From: Planococcus citri
Lineage: Eukaryota; Arthropoda; Insecta; Hemiptera; Pseudococcidae
Reading direction: 5' to 3'
Length of the DNA: 64,000 bases
Assembly: GCF_950023065.1 (NCBI RefSeq)
Contig: NC_088679.1
Span: forward strand, 3,844,001 to 3,908,000
The notes under the pieces were generated by a model. That model searched no databases and was not told where the DNA came from. It saw only the letters and a list, made by a program, of their open reading frames with translations. Shown here piece by piece: positions 46,319-58,340 of the stretch (the stretch's first letter is position 1; each line of letters begins with the position of its first letter). The translations under genes were made by a program, and so were the position numbers.

Positions 46319-47240
46319 AAATCTACTGAGTAGGTAAGGTATTGTCCAGCCGATTCTGTATTAAAATGAAAACATTAGAATCCGCAGTTGAAAATATGAC
46401 AGAAATTGAGAAGAAACTTGAAGACATTATCTTGGAAATTCAACAACGAAGAGACCTCTCGTAATGTAGGTATTTGTATTCATTTTTATGTAGACCTATT
46501 TTGACCCTTAGTTATACATATGTAAGTATTAGCAGATGAAATCATAGTAAAATCTATGTATCTCCCCCCCCCCTCATAAATGTGACCCTTAAAAGGGTCC
46601 AAAGTTGAATAAAAACAAAAAAATTCTGAACTTCACGAGTATTTTTTTGGCATTGATATGACACAAAAAACACATTTTAAAGAGTTTTTTCGAGTTTTTA
46701 GAAATGACCTCACCTGGGGAAAAAAATCAGAAAAAATTTCAAAAAATATTAGATCCATTTCTCAGGGAACCGATACAGCGGTTTCAAGTAGTTTTGTCGA
46801 TATCTCTTCCCCTCTGAGGTGGGGGGGGGGTGCAAAAAGTTTCGTAAAAATTCACGTGGATAGACTCACGCTTCCAGCACATATTTTGGGTAAAATCAAA
46901 ATTTTGTATTCAGAACTCGTGGAAGTGTAATTTTTTCCCAAAAAAGGTATTTTTTCGTCATTGAGGACAAGGAGGGAGAGGTGGGAGAAAAATTGTCCAG
47001 TCTACAATTTTTTTATAGGTGTCCAACAATGTTGAATCAAAATTTCAAAAATCTGAAGACAGGCCTATTTTACCCGAGGATACCCTTTAAGAAATCAGAA
47101 AAATAGTTTTTTAACGCGTAGAAAATTAATATCCACTTTTTTTGGCTATAATGAAATACCTGTGTACATTTTTTGAGCAATACGAGTCACTGAGAGCATA
47201 AGAAAAAAATTAAGCCGTATTTTTAGACTCGTTCAGTTGC
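46319..47240. repeat. Intronic repeat, matching 56208-57110 and in part 55115-55270
   Basis: Landmarks are GAGTAGGTAAGGTATTGTCC, AATATGACAGAAATTGAGAA, CTTAGTTAT, a C-run with CATAAATGTGACCCTTAAAA, and GAACTTCACGAGTATTTTTT. They recur in order at 56208-57110. The block AGAAATTGAGAAGAAACTTG is also in a third copy at 55199. The frame across that block (TEIEKKLED) is open in all three. Confidence 0.8.
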
Positions 47241-47261
47241 CTAAAAGTACTCTCAAATCAA

Positions 47262-49620
47262 GAGCTCAAAATTGACCAGAGAAGAATCCAAACCGAAGCA
47301 AAATTTTATAAAACGAAGGAAAGAAATCGATAGAAGACGTCAAAATATACCACCAGCTAACATTTCAGGAGCTGAAATCCATTTTTCGATTTTTGGCGAA
47401 TTTTTGAAAATTCTAATTTGGGCTGAAAATTAGAAACAATCAAAATTTCATCAAATTAACCTAGAGGGCTGAAATTTGGTTTATACCCTATTTTAAACAC
47501 GACGAGTCGATTGGTGATGGTTTTGAAGCGTTCTGGAACCTCTAGAAAAGTTTCGAATTTTCCAGTTTGAAGAAAAAAAGCTGTAAAGTTGGGTGAAGTT
47601 AATTTTGAAAAAAAAAAAAAATTGAAAAATCAGAATCCACTGGAGGCTTGACCAAATTCCCCAAATTCCAGAACGGTTCGAAATTCCCGCCAATCGATTC
47701 GAGAGATCGAAAAGGAAAGTTAATGAAATTTGTTTTTTTTTTCAAACCGAACTCAAATTTGAGTCTTCGAAAATTAGACCAAATATCAAAAAATGAATTT
47801 TAGTACATGAAATTTTGGATTGTGGTGTATTTTGGTGTTTTTATCGATTACTTTCTGTGCGGTTCCAAAATTTGTGTGCCAGTTGAGATACCTACTTCCC
47901 TCGTGAGCAAGATTTAACCGAAAACTTCATCATCTGCTCACTCGATGCATAAATGACTCTTTGGATACTTCCATATGCATTGTAATGATTTTTCTAAATT
48001 TTTCAACGACATACCATATCGAGACGATGGTTACAAGTATTTTATAAGTTTTTGGTGATTTACAGTAGGTAATTTTAATTTTTTTCCTGGTTTTATGTCA
48101 CTTATTGCAAGCACTTTTACATGCAATTTTTTCAAATTTTTCTGAAATCTCATAACTTTTCAACCCTTGATTTTTTATCAATTCGAGTGATTTTTTTCGT
48201 GTTTTTACGTAGGTACATCATTTCAACATGTTTTCAGCATTTTTTCATGAAATTTTCGCCACATTTCTTCCAAAATCTGACTATTTTTTGCTAATTTTTA
48301 TCAATTCGTAGGTACTTTTTCTCTGGTTTTTATTTCATTTTAACGCTTTTCAAGACTTTTTCGCCAAGTTTTTATCAAATTTAAAAGAAATTTCATCAGT
48401 TTCCAGGTAATTTCCAGTGGATTAAATATTTAAAAAAATAATGTTTTCACATGCCAATTTCATGACCTTTTGGTGATTATAATCTATTTTCATGCTATTA
48501 TAAACATCTTTTTGCGCATTTATTGTCATGTTTAAGTGATATTTCATCAGTTTCTGATGATTTACAGTAAGTACCTTTTTTTAACGATTTTTACTTGCAT
48601 TTGGAAGAGATTATTACAACGAACTCGTACATTTCCGCAAAAATTTTTCCATGTATTGCTAAATTTTCATAACTTTTGACAATTTAAATCAATTTTAAAG
48701 TCTTTTTTGATCTTTTTACGAGTATTTTGAAAAATGTAAGTATTATACTGTTCAAAGCAATATTTTCGACAAACTTGACTGATGTTTTATTAATTTTTGA
48801 TCATTTTCATTTACGTTTGTTGTGGTTTTATCAACAGTGAGGCAAGTCGATAAAAATTATATTCAATACATATTCAAAAAAAATCTTGAATCTGAAAAGT
48901 TTTTTGCCCAACATGTGATGAGGGAGAGGTAAATTTTAAGCCGAGTATCAAATTTATTTTAATCAATTTTGGTGTCAATGAATTATTCTCTTTGAAACCA
49001 TAAGCTCACCAAATTTTCCTGTTTCCTATTAAGTACCTATAATTAAGTATTAAGTATTATTATGCCAAGTTTTGACGTTGTTATAAATTTGTACTTAATT
49101 GTAGCCAGTTCAATTTCACAAATTCACCAATTTTTGATAATTTGCAGCAATTTTAAGATTTTAACTATCCCTGGGATGACTCGTTAATTAATATTGTTCA
49201 CTATAATGAGACCATTTTCAATTGCTGGGAAAAGGTCAAAAAGGAGGAGATGCCAGAACCTTAGAGTGATACTTAATCGAAAAATCAAGTCACATTTGTT
49301 TTATATTAGACATCTTCAGTACCTTTCAATAAAATGTATAACATGCTCCCATTTTTTTTTTTTTTAAATTTTTGTTCCGATTGGAGTGTTGTGCATACGA
49401 ACAAAAAACGTAATCCTGGGTGAAAAAATCAAAATCATGTAAGTAAATCAACTCTGATCTCGTATTTATACGGCTTGCAAAATTCGAATGAAACGGTATT
49501 TATGTACTTAGATGATACTCAAGTCATAAAAAGTTAAAATTTGGATAGGAATTTAAAATTCTGAGATCGAAAAATTGAACCTAGGATACAACTAACATAC
49601 AGGTATACATAGGTATGTAC
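47262..49620. repeat. Intronic segmental repeat, copy B
   Basis: Matches copy A from its start to about 48960 and continues with GCCAGTTCAATTTCACAAA, CGAAAAATCAAGTCACATTT and TTGAACCTAGGATACAAC, which in turn match copy C. No gene. Confidence 0.75.
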
Positions 49621-50168
49621 AATCAAAATGCATTATTCACTCACCCATACTTCACATGACAATTTTCATTAGGTACACAATTGACAAATCAACGCGACAA
49701 GCACTTTAATGAACAAGAACAGCAACTAAAAGATCAACGATTGCCGACGAGACGAAAAAAACCTGAAGTCAAACACGTTTCACAGCAAACATAGCCGTGA
49801 AAGTGCGAAACGATCGAAAAAAAAAAAGGAGTAGAATACTGAGGAAAGCTATTTACACTAGCCTTCTGTCTAAACTAGTTCCTCTTTTCATCAAGCAACT
49901 CTCAAAAACGCACAAACTTATCAGCATGATGCATCACATTCTTTGTCTATTGCGACCACATTTGATTTCGAAAAATCCACCTGTACAAAGATGGAAACAT
50001 TCCAGTACCTACTTCCCTTGTGAGCAACATTTAAACGAAAACTTCATCACTGTTCGGAATCCATAAATGACTTTTTAGCACTTTTCGGATATTTTCATGC
50101 ATTGTTATGGTTTTTTATGGCATTCAAGTGTTCTTTTTACTTTCTCATGCACTTTTGATGAATTTTAT
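49621..50168. other. Start of copy C and short unique flank
   Basis: The part 49620-49940 is unmatched. From about 49955 (ATTTCGAAAAATCCACCTGT) it matches 52990-53030, and from 50030 (AACTTCATCACTGTTC, GACTTTTTAGCACTTTTCGG) it matches copies A and B. The frame at 49797-50066 is not supported as a gene. Confidence 0.4.
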
Positions 50169-51021
50169 GGGAGAGACGCCAAATATGGAATGTTGCCTAA
50201 TATGGAATGCGACAATATCTCGAATGTTTACCATCGAAATCTACCGGCGATGGTCAGAATTGATTAAGCTAGTGAAATAACCAGGCTATACAAGTTTTGG
50301 TGGTGATCCGTAAAGTTATCTGTGTTTAATTGACAAAAAAAAAATTTTAGCAGAAAATTGTGCGAAAACATTTGTATGAAGATAGCTTCTAGAGGTGAAA
50401 AGTGGGTACTTTCAGAATATTTCATCAGTTTTTCTCGAAAGCTGCAAATAAAAAAGTTATGATCGTTTTTTATTCAGATTCTTTGGGTAGCCTGTTATGG
50501 AATATGTTGTGTTTCTTACTTTTTAAGTATTCTTTCGATCACACATGTTCAAAACATTAGTAATTATGCATCTTAGACGTATTTTAGGTCTCAAGTCGAA
50601 TAAATTCGATTAAATATGTAATTTTATCCATTAATTTTTGAAAAAAAATTTTCCTTTCAAAGTCAGATAATTTCACGTTTTAAATCGATTAAAATGTTAG
50701 TTTTATCAACAGTGAACATAGCTTTACTTTATTATTGCATTTCAGGTCGAATACATTCGGTCAACCACATCATTTTCACCAATATTTTTTGAAAAAAAAA
50801 ACCATTCCATATTTGGAGACCATTTTTTCAAAGTCCGAAAATGACACTTTCTACAACATTGGGAGTGGGGGGGAAAGTTTTTGGTTTTGAGAACTGAGCT
50901 CTTAGGGGGTGAAACTAGAGGGTTGCAGCTACCCATTGGTTGTTTGAGATCGCCTTTAAGTTGATTTGGGGCTGAGCAATCTCAATTTTAAAGATGGCCT
51001 TCCATATTTGGCGTCTCTCCC
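50169..51021. mobile_element. 853 bp TIR element with iterated CCAAATATGGAATG motif
   Basis: The left end GGGAGAGACGCCAAATATGG and the right end CCATATTTGGCGTCTCTCCC are perfect inverted repeats. Further copies of the CCAAATATGGAATG word lie near 50196 (CCTAATATGGAATG), 50495 (GTTATGGAATATG) and 50803 (ATTCCATATTTGGAGAC). The target duplication is unclear (TTTAT at the left, TATA at the right). No coding capacity. It interrupts copy C of the segmental repeat. Confidence 0.75.
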
Positions 51022-51315
51022 CTATACCTAGATATTTCATCAGTTTTTAGTGATTTATATCAATGCTAATAATGTAGATATAAGTACATGTTTTCAACAC
51101 CTTTTCATGAAACTATTGAAAAAAGACGTTACTTTTACAATGCCAATTAAACAACTTTTTTTTATAAGTTTCTGGTGATTTACAGTAGGTAATTTTAATT
51201 TTTTCCGGGTTTTTATGTTATTTTCTTACTGCGAGCTCTTTTAACTTACATGCAATTTTTGACAAATTTTTCTGAAATCTCACAACTTTTTGATACGTAA
51301 TTTGTATCAATTCCA

Positions 51316-52100
51316 CACTGAAAGAAATAAACAGTAATAGGTACATTAAAACGATACACTCAGTGCATTAAAACGCAGTAATTTTGGTATAGGAATGAAA
51401 CGCATTAATCAGTACATATTTAGAGAAGTAACTATTACACAGAAGTGCAGTAACCATTCCATCGCTTTCATTCAACAATATTTAAAAAGTGGGGATAGCT
51501 ACTATCAATTTCACGTTTCTCTGCACATCTAAATAATTTTCACTGCAACAAATTTTTCTAGACCTAATTTCCCTAAGAAAATTTTCCTACCTGACTGGGA
51601 TTTGAACCTGCGACCTTTCGTTCCGAACTACCTACACTTAACGACATGGCCACGAGTAGAATATTTGATTCAGGCCCTCGAAGCATTTATAGATTTTTCA
51701 CTGTTTGAAATAAATGATTTCATTGCAGTACGGCGATGTACTCAGTACATCGTTTACTGCATTCAGTAAATCACTACATGGTTCTCAGTCATGTTTAAGG
51801 AATGTAATCATTGCTTACTATACGATGTAACTATTACCCACCAAATGATGTTTTGAATACCATGTCTGCAGGACTGAGTCCCCAAAGAAATGTAATGAGA
51901 ACATCAAAATGAATTTTTAAAAGTGATGCAATAAATCCATCCTGGCGATGTACTCATTCCATTGTATGATGCATTCTCTGATTTAAACTATGTAATCATT
52001 GCATCAAAATTAGGTAACTTGAAAATTACTGTACTGTGCAGTAACCATTGCATCAATTTTGGGACTGAATAATGCGTTTTGAAAATCATTTCTTTCAGTG
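51316..52100. mobile_element. 785 bp TIR element with iterated GTAAYCATTGCAT motif and tRNA-like module
   Basis: The ends are CACTGAAAGAAATAAACAGT and CATTTCTTTCAGTG. Words of the type CAGTAACCATTGCATC, ATGTAATCATTGCATC, TGTACTCATTCCAT and GTACATTAAAACG recur about ten times across the element. A tRNA-like module is present on the minus strand at about 51592-51665. No target duplication is evident and no transposase is present. The middle of the element (tRNA-like part and flanks) matches 4830-5090 in inverted orientation. Confidence 0.65.
51592..51665 (-). other. tRNA-like Pol III promoter module
   Basis: On the minus strand the A-box-like TGGCCATGTCGTTAAGTG is followed about 35 bp later by the B-box-like AGGTTCAAATCCC. 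Flanks GGGCCTGAATCAAATAT and GTAGGAAAATTTTC are the same as at 4978-5040, so both are copies of one tRNA-derived unit of at least 120 bp. Confidence 0.65.
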
Positions 52101-52960
52101 GTGCTTTTTCTCCTGATTTTATTCTACATTTCAACATGTTTTCAGCATTTTTTCATGAAATTTCTGCCACATTTTTTCCATAATTTGACAACTTTTTAGC
52201 AATTTTTATATGTAAATTTCTACAAGCAATTGTTCTATGTCCAAAGAAAGGAAAGGTGCACCGACCTTTGGAAAGAGAACAAATTTTAGTATTAAAAATT
52301 GTAAACGCATTTTTGGGTGGAAAAAATGACTTAACCCACTTTGGAATAGAGCTCTTCATATATTTTTTAAACAACTATCAGAGCTACGAAAAAAGATGTC
52401 TCTAAGCTCGTCAAATTTCCCCATTTCCACTCAAGTACGTTACGTACATAATGACGTTGTTTTTATTGTAATTTCAGCCAGTTCAATTTCACAAAAATTC
52501 ACCTACTTTTTGGAAATTTGCGGCAATTTTCTAATTTTAATTAGGTAATCCTGGAATGACTGGCTAATTAATACGTTGCACTAATGAGACTATTTTAATT
52601 TGCATAGGAAAGAGGATGCTAGGACCTTAGATTGGTAATCGAAAAATCAAGTCATATTTGTTTTATAATTATGTAATATAGACATCTCCAAATACATTTC
52701 AATCAATTACTCCCATTTTGTTGATGGGGAGGATTAGTGCGTTCATCGAAAAAGATGAATTCCCAGATAAAAAAATTGAAATCTTAAGTAAGTCAATTCT
52801 GATATTCACCTGCTTGTACTTAAAACGATTGAAAAATTTGAATCAAACATTATACCCACCCACTCGTAGATACCTAAATCATAATAGGTTTGAAATTCGA
52901 TTGAAAATCAAAATTACGAGATCAAAAAATTGAACCTAAGATACAACATACAACGCATCA

Positions 52961-53114
52961 CATTCCTTATCTATTGCGACGACGCGACATCCACGTTTGA
53001 TTTCGAAAAATCCACCTGTACGAAGACGGAAATATTTACGTCACCGGCTCGGCTATTATGAAATTATTGCAAAGCGATAAGAAAGATAGACTTTGAATCC
53101 ACCTTGTAATTATA
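52961..53114. other. Short CpG-bearing intronic stretch
   Basis: From 53016 a short frame reads YEDGNIYVTGSAIMKLLQSD before a stop, with a composition better than the surrounding noise, but it has no clear start or splice context. Not assigned. Confidence 0.25.
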
Positions 53115-53755
53115 CAGGGTGTTCCGGAAATCGTCTTCCGAAATTTAACTGCAGATACGTAGTACTCGAGGAGACGACCAACAAATGTCATTATGACTGG
53201 TTGTCTTATCTTGTGAATTTAAGGAGCCATTGCTTCGCAAAATTCGAAATTTAGGTATGTAGACACAAACTAATTATGAGAAAAATCATCAAAAATAAGA
53301 AAATGTTCGAATCATTCAAATTATGCTCACAATAACCAATACTACTCGAGAGAACGAATAAAAATATGTATTATAACAAATATTGTCCATGTCCATATTC
53401 TAAATTGAAGGGGCAACTTGCCTCAAAATTTTCAAATTTGGGAGACTTCAAATGTTGAGGATTTCAAATTATCAAATAGCGCTTGCCTCTTCAATTTTGA
53501 AGATACACAATTTGTCACAATAACATTTTTTGTTCGTCCACTCGAATAATATGGATTATGGGTATATCATTTGAATGATTCGACCATTTTTCTTATTTTT
53601 GATTTTCAAAATTAGTAAATTTTGAGTTTTGCGAAGCATGTGGCTTCTTCGATTCACAAGATAGACAATCTGCGGTAATAACGTTTTTTGTCCGTCTTCT
53701 TGAGTACTACATATATCTACATTAAATTTTGGCAGTCGATTTCTGGAACACTCTG
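53115..53755. mobile_element. 641 bp foldback TIR element of the CAGGGTG/TA type
   Basis: Left end CAGGGTGTTCCGGAAATCGT and right end, inverted, CAGAGTGTTCCAGAAATCGA; TA flanks both. The arms are inverted copies of each other almost to the centre near 53434 (GAATCATTCAAATTATGC against ATTTGAATGATTC; CTCAATTTTGAAG against CTAAATTGAAG). A partial copy with the same right end lies at 55262-55357, and the core recurs at 58950-59240. Confidence 0.8.
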
Positions 53756-53759
53756 TAAA

Positions 53760-55342
53760 ACGGTTTTTTGATGTGTTTTTTTTTGTTTTTTGTAAATCCA
53801 TCGTTGAAAATAATATTGTTTAAAGTACATAAATTTTCATAATTTCTCTATACCGTAAGGTCAAAATAGAACCCAACCCAGATGAGTTAGATCATAGCTA
53901 TTTGGATAAATTCATCAAGGAAAATTTAGTTTGACCTATTTAGTTCCCTTTCTTATCTTCTTTCATGTCTTGACTACAGCTATCTATCGAAAATGGATTC
54001 AAGATCCTCGAAAACTCTCACATCTCGATATCTGATAAATGTGAAAATTTCGAGATTTAATCATCTGCTCTCCTCCCTTCTTCTCCTAATTCAATTTTCA
54101 AATCAAAATAATATCAAAAATTAATTCATCGAAGTCGTTGACCAGTTTGCTAAAGGCTTCGAAAGAACCAAGAACATTGTAAGTAGGTAATAATTTTTCT
54201 AATACTAATGGTAATGACAATACCAGCATGCAACACGAATGTCGTTGATAACTAGTTAACTACATCGAAATTGACCATTTTTTGAGGATACTTACGGCGA
54301 TAGGTAGGTCTAGGTAAGTACATCAAAATTTTAGGAATGGGTAATATTGAGAAAGAAAGTTTCGCACCCAACAAAAAATGTGGAGTTCCCAAAGTACGAA
54401 CCCTTCATAATTCCACACAAATTTCAAACTAGGTAGCCCAACAAGGGAATCTTTTGAACTCACACCCTCCGATTGGAACCGAATCCAAGCTAAATCGAGT
54501 AATAAAGGCATATAGGTACCAATATACCCAACATTTCTGTTACCATAATTTCAGGCGCCAAAGTAATTTTGTTGGTTTTGGACAATTTTTTGAAAAAAAA
54601 GGTAAGTACCTATATATTCTCGAGTAAAATAGGTGAAAATGTCCCTGTACTCGAATTTTTGAAATTATGATTGAACATTCTTGGACACCTCTAAGAAAAT
54701 CGTAAACCCGGAAAATTTTACTCCTACCCCACCCTCCTAGTCCACACCACGCCTTTTTTGAAAAAAATCACGTTTCAACGAGATTTGAATGAAAAATTTT
54801 GATTTTATACAAAACGTAAGTATATAAGAAGCTCGAGTCTACGGAAATTTTTTCCAATGTTTTCTCTAGCTGGATCATCTTTAAAAACTCAAAAAACTCC
54901 TTAAAATGTTTTTTTTTGAGTCATAATAGCACTGCCAAAAAACAAAAAAACACTCGCCATGAAGTTCGGAAATTTTGCACGTGAACCTCAAAACTACCTA
55001 TACCTATTTAAAGTGTATCAACGCCCATTCAAAGAAGCAACACTGGAAACTCGCAAATCTGTGAAAGCAATGATTCGAGCTCATAAAAAAAATTATTCTG
55101 CTCGAACTAATTGCCCTCTTGAAATCTACTGGGTAGGTAAGGTATTGTCTAGCCGATTCTGCATTAATGAAAACATTAGAGTCCAAAGTTAGAAAATATG
55201 TCAGAAATTGAAAAGAAACTTGAAGGCATGATCTTGGAAACTCAACAACAGAGAGACCTTTCAAGATAGACAACCAGCGGTATAACGTTTCTTGTTCGTC
55301 TCTTTGAGTACTATCTACATGCATTAAATTTTGGCAGACGAT
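53760..55342. repeat. Segmental direct repeat, unit 1
   Basis: The unit runs from TTTTTTGTAAATCCATCGTT through AAGAACCAAGAACATTGTAA, GGAATGGGTAATATTGAGAA, TTCTGTTACCATAATTTCAG and CTCCTTAAAATG to GAGTAGGTAAGG-like text. It recurs about 1.6 kb downstream (55343-56380) with several internal deletions. No gene assigned; the frame at 54959-55192 is open only in this copy. Confidence 0.75.
53925..54095. repeat. Left arm of a 4.5 kb-spaced inverted repeat
   Basis: CTTTCATGTCTTGACTACAG, CTATCGAAAATGGATTCAAG and TCGAGATTTAATCATCTGCT are mirrored in reverse complement at 58440-58590. The two arms enclose the duplicated segments between them. Confidence 0.7.
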
Positions 55343-57110
55343 GTCTGGAACACCCTGTCAAATGGTTTTCAATTTTTTTTTTTTTGGTAAATCCACCTTG
55401 AATAAAAATATTGTTTAAAGTACACAAATTTTCATAATTTCTCTATACCAAAAAACAAGATTACTCAAGGCTTCGAAGGAACCAAGAACATTGTAAGTAG
55501 GTAATAAATTTTCCAATACTAATGGTAATGATAAGAAATCGGTCATTTTTTGAGAATACTTACGGTAAGAGGTATAGGTACATTAAAGTTTTTAGGAATG
55601 GGTAATATTGAGAAAGAAAGTTTCGCACCCACAAAAAATGGGTAGTTCCCAAAGTACGAACGCTTCATAATTCCATACAAATTTAAAAATATCCCAACTA
55701 GGGGACCTATTCAACTCACATCCTCCGATTGGAAGGGCACCCAAGCAAAATCGAGTAATAAAGGCATATAACAATTTATACTTACCTACCCAACATTTCT
55801 GTTACCATAATTTCAGGCGACAAAGTAATTTTGTTGGTTTTTGGCAATTTTTTGAAGAAGAGTACCTATTCTCGAGTAAAATAGGATGAAATTCCCCTGT
55901 CCTAGAATTTTTGAAAATACGATTGAACATTGTTGGACACCTCTGAAAAAAACTGTAAACCCGGAAATTTTACTCCCACACTCCTTGTACACAGTACGCC
56001 TTTTTATTAGGAAGAAATCGAATAAAAAATTTTGATTTTACCCAAATGACGTATAAAAAGCGCGAGTCTATATGGACATTTTTTCCAATTTTTTCTCTAG
56101 TTGGCTGATCTTCGAACACACAAAAAACTCCTTAAAATGTGTTTTTTGAGTCAGAATAGCAATGTCAAAAAAATACTCGCCATGGAAAAGCAACTAAGAA
56201 CTGTGAAAGCAAACTACTGAGTAGGTAAGGTATTGTCCAGCCGATTCTGTATTAAAATGAAAACATTAGAATCCACAGTTGAAAATATGACAGAAATTGA
56301 GAAGAAACTTGAAGACATTATCTCGGAAATTCAACAACGAAGAGGCCTCTCGTAAAGTAGTGTATTCGTATTCATTATTATGTAGACCTATTTTGACCCT
56401 TAGTTATGTATCTCCCCCCCCCCCCATAAATGTGACCCTTAAAAAGGGTCCAAAGTTGAATAAAAACAAAAAAATTCTGAACTTCACGAGTATTTTTTTG
56501 GCATTGATATGACACCAAAAACACATTTTAAAGAGTTTTTTCGAGTTTTTAGAAATGACCTCACCTGGAGAAAAAATCAGAAAAAATTTCAAAAAATCTT
56601 AGATCAAATTTCTTAGGGAACTGATACAGCGGTTTCAAGTTTTTTTTTGTCGATATCTCTCACCCCCCTGGGGGGGGTGCAAAAAGTTTCTTAAAATTTA
56701 TGTGGATATACTCATATGCTTCCAGCACATACATACATATTTTGGATAAAATCAAAATTTTGTATTCAGAACTCGTGGATGTGTAATTTTTCCCGGAAAA
56801 ATGGCATTTTTCGTCATTGAGGACAAGGAGGGTGAGGTGGGAGAAAAATTTTCCAGGCTACAATTTTTTTAGAGGTGTCCAACAATGTTGAATCAAAGTT
56901 TCAAAAATCCGAGGACAGGGATATTTCACCTATTTTACCAGAGACCCTTTAAGAAATCGAAAAAATAGTTTTAAGCGCGTATTAGGTATTTAAGATCCAC
57001 TTTTTTGGCTAATGAAATAGGTACCTGTATACATTTTTAGAGCAGAATGAGTCAATGAGAGTATAAGAAAAAAATTAAGCCGTATTTTTAGAATTGTACA
57101 GCCGTATCAT
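55343..57110. repeat. Segmental direct repeat, unit 2, continuing into a copy of 46319-47240
   Basis: 55343-56207 matches 53760-55110 with deletions. From 56208 the match is to 46319-47240 (AATATGACAGAAATTGAGAA, ACTTCACGAGTATTTTTTTG, GGACAAGGAGGGTGAGGTGG). This shows that the two repeat families were originally contiguous. No gene. Confidence 0.75.
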
Positions 57111-58340
57111 TTAGCATAGCGTAGACGCCATAGTAAGTAATCTTTTCCGATACACGATCACGTGATGCAATTTTTTCACCAACACTTTCAAATTTCCCAT
57201 CGAGCAAAACTCGGTAATAAAATTTACGCCAACTTTTCACTCGAAAATTTGGTTACCTTACACGTCGAGCATTAAGATAGGCAATTTTATTCTGTTTATC
57301 TCGCGTCACGCATCCTTAATCGAATTTTCACTTTCTTTGCCTTTTTGCTGAGAACACCATCGCTGTGAATTTCAAAACAGGCAACATGTGACACCTCGCA
57401 GTTAGCACTCGACTATACCTACATCTACAACTATATAGAAAATGCCTTAAGGTGTTTCGTGATTTGAAAATTAGCTGCTTGAATTTTTTTTCACGTTCCG
57501 CATATCCCTATATTCTACGAGTATAGTGAACCACAAACATCTCGAACAATCGAATGAAGATATTTCATTGCCAATATCGAATCGTGTAAGAAGTTCTAAA
57601 CACCTCGAAAGCATATCACGACGATGCGACGTAAGTAGTGGAATTTTCCATTACAAATTTTATCAACAATTTTCTGCTCAGTTTTCGACAAAACTTGAAA
57701 TTTTGCTAGCAACAACGTTCAACCAGAACGTTAATTGACGTCATTTTTAGTGCCGACGACGAGAGTCGACTTTACACACACACGTAAGCATACATTTTAG
57801 AACGATCTCATTCATATCGTCATTTAGAGGGGGTTTTCTTTCAACCTGCTAACGTACTTATACAATACGAGTACAACATCGCACCCACACCCAGAGTAGG
57901 TATTTCCGTAAATTTATTCCCACTGTAAGCGTATTTCATCAGTACCACCGCCTCCATCTGTCTTTCTTTATTCGTTCGGTTGAGTATACGCCAACATTGT
58001 GAGAGGTAGGCTATACGCGGTTGTGTATACAGACGATTACACGTAGCATACCCATATACGAGTATAGTTCCGCACGCAGACCATTAATCTGCTATCTACG
58101 CTATGTCTTTTCGCAGGCGAAAAACATTTTTGCGGAATTCGTTATCAAATAATTTTCGTTTACGAGTGTTAAATCGTTTCGAAACGTTTATGGGTAATTT
58201 AACCATATTCGCGTAAATATTCGCCCAACACACGAATAAATATATCCGCTACAGGACTGTTGTAGTACGCGAAATGATTCCTTCTGTATCGCTCACTCTT
58301 CTCAATTCACACACGAGATTCCCGAATCCAGTTCATGATG
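57111..58340. other. Apparently unique intronic DNA
   Basis: CpG-bearing stretch without copies elsewhere in the window, including a perfect E-box CACGTG near 57170. It resembles the other unique stretches in composition. No coding exon is recognised. It is a candidate for receptor intronic regulatory sequence only because it is unique. Confidence 0.35.

Larger units (their letters stand above)
51022..52960. repeat. Intronic segmental repeat, copy C (continued)
   Basis: TTCTGGTGATTTACAGTAGG at 51170, GCCAGTTCAATTTCACAAA at 52480, ATCGAAAAATCAAGTCATAT at 52638 and TTGAACCTAAGATACAACAT at 52932 match copy B in order. The 51316-52100 TIR element is inserted in it. Confidence 0.7.

Noticed and set aside
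4978..51665. Functional tRNA genes at the four A-box/B-box sites
   Set aside because: No complete cloverleaf can be drawn (acceptor stems do not pair) and each lies inside a TIR element, so they are listed as tRNA-like modules.
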